A stretch of 64,000 nucleotides of DNA. It comes from Acanthamoeba sp. SK_2022b (lineage: Eukaryota > Discosea > Longamoebia > Acanthamoebidae). The stretch lies in contig JANDJZ010000072.1 in NCBI GenBank assembly GCA_027943245.1, positions 1 to 64,000 of the forward strand, in the 5' to 3' direction. Every line of letters starts with the position of its first letter. The stretch's first letter is position 1. This document shows, piece after piece, positions 63,301 to 64,000 of this stretch. The translations under genes and the position numbers were made by a program. Below the pieces are notes generated by a model that worked only from the letters and a program-made list of their open reading frames with translations, searched no databases and was not told the origin of the DNA.

Positions 63301-64000
63301 GGGCTTCTCCCCCTGGCACCCTCCGATCCCGATCGGGCGGTGCTGAGACTGATCCTCTCTGCAGGCAAGGATTCGTCGTGGCATCGAGTGTCGACGTCAT
63401 CTACAGAGAGGGACTGAACCAGATCAAGAAGTTCACGTGCGAGGGCGAGCCCGTGAGCGCGCTGTACGGCTGCATCTGGGACGGCCAGCTGTGCTCTGGT
63501 GCTGGCACCTGCACCAATGGCGTCTGCAATTGCGAGAAGGGTCGCGAGGGCCTGTACTGCCAGGATTTCACTTCATCAAGCAGCTCCGACTCCATCGTCG
63601 TCCTGCTCGGTAGCCTCCCACCTCTCCCGGGGCTCTGTGACACAATCCCGCTGATACGTGTTTGGAAACATCTCTATTCTCTCATTCAGCCACGATCATT
63701 CCGGTGGCCGCTGTCGTCTTCTGTCTGCTGGTGCTGTTCATCTGCCTTCTGGTGTGGATTATCAGACGCAAGAACAACCAGAGCGATGACTGGGAAATCG
63801 ATTACGACGAGCTCGAGGTGGGTGAGCATCTCGGCTCGGGCGGTTACGGCGAAGTGCACAAGGCCCTGTGGAAGGGCACCGAGGTGGCCGTCAAGGTCAT
63901 GGCCTCCGACCGTATCACCAAAGAAATGGAGAAAAGCTTCAAGGACGAGGTTCGTGCCCTAGTAGCCTCACTCGCGACATACTGGCGGGGTCCACTCACT
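60386..64000 (+). CDS. dual solute-binding-domain receptor kinase (fourth copy), cut by window end
   Basis: Signal peptide MAVSRVATVGFAFALLVIF. PstS-like domain 1 (60541-61905) has YGAGSPNTQSVLSSW, PLAGQALVMAYNIPEL, TLGLIWSGAITKWNDDRI, MYNKAGTLVTPSIASVQSS and SWPISYMTFFS. Domain 2 (about 62030-63280) has FNVPELKGM, ISGIYLNEIKMWSDQRI, MYNKAGNVV and SWPIATFGSMIY. An EGF-like module (63465-63565; CNCEKGREGLYC), a membrane span (63692-63765; a long V/L/I/C run before IIRRKNN) and the start of kinase 1 (GSGGYGEVHKAL, TEVAVKVMASDRITKEM) follow. The reading frame is sound across the visible part; cyclase and kinase 2 should lie beyond 64000. Its SDDWEIDYDELEVGEHLG stretch shows what is missing between the split halves at 6459 and 12363. 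Confidence 0.88.

Overview
The window is nuclear DNA from a free-living amoeba of the Acanthamoeba type. Four things point there: GC-rich exons cut by many short GT-AG introns (often 60-120 bp); a profilin almost identical to Acanthamoeba profilin I; two 5S rRNA genes of Acanthamoeba sequence; and a family of giant receptors combining solute-binding domains, protein kinases and a nucleotidyl cyclase. Coding DNA is GC-rich, while three AT-rich islands (about 1-3020, 15150-15850, 50940-52650) hold almost no genes, and two of them share a repeat.

Layout: 1-3020 is an AT-rich island with inverted and direct repeats, a broken ORF and a fragment resembling the DUF7869 family of mobile-element proteins. 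3407-15140 holds one receptor gene that appears split in two: the extracellular part plus membrane segment (3407-6459) and the kinase-cyclase-kinase part (12363-15140). Between the halves lie a PPR fragment (-), an amino-acid transporter lacking its 5' end (+) and a WDR26 homologue (-). Next come a degenerate tRNA-like stretch, tRNA-Lys(CTT) (-), a secreted cupin (16272-16941) and a complete receptor on the minus strand (17068-23261). 23779-28382 carries an atypical Rho/Miro-like GTPase, a pallidin (BLOC1S6) homologue and a tandem-CH / coiled-coil / C2 protein. A third receptor occupies 28841-35008. It is followed by profilin, mitochondrial serine hydroxymethyltransferase, centractin (Arp1), an F-box/WD40 protein, a PX-C2-C2-LCAT acyltransferase and a GT14-type glycosyltransferase. 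50813-52777 has two 5S rRNA genes flanking an AT-rich island. 52940-60011 has a RADX-like single-strand DNA-binding protein (-) and a fumarate-reductase-type flavoprotein (+). A fourth receptor begins at 60386 and runs off the right edge.

The most notable content is the receptor family. Each member has a signal peptide, two tandem PstS-like periplasmic-binding-protein folds, one EGF-like module, one membrane span, a TKL-type kinase, a class III nucleotidyl cyclase-like domain and a second TKL-type kinase. This resembles a bacterial-style nutrient-binding ectodomain placed on a eukaryotic receptor. The cyclase domain carries the same departure from the usual second metal-binding motif in every copy that can be read, and the phosphate-contact loop of true PstS is not conserved, so both the ligand and the cyclase activity are open questions. 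Several genes show truncations or one-base frame breaks. Some may be real decay and others sequencing or assembly faults; each is marked.
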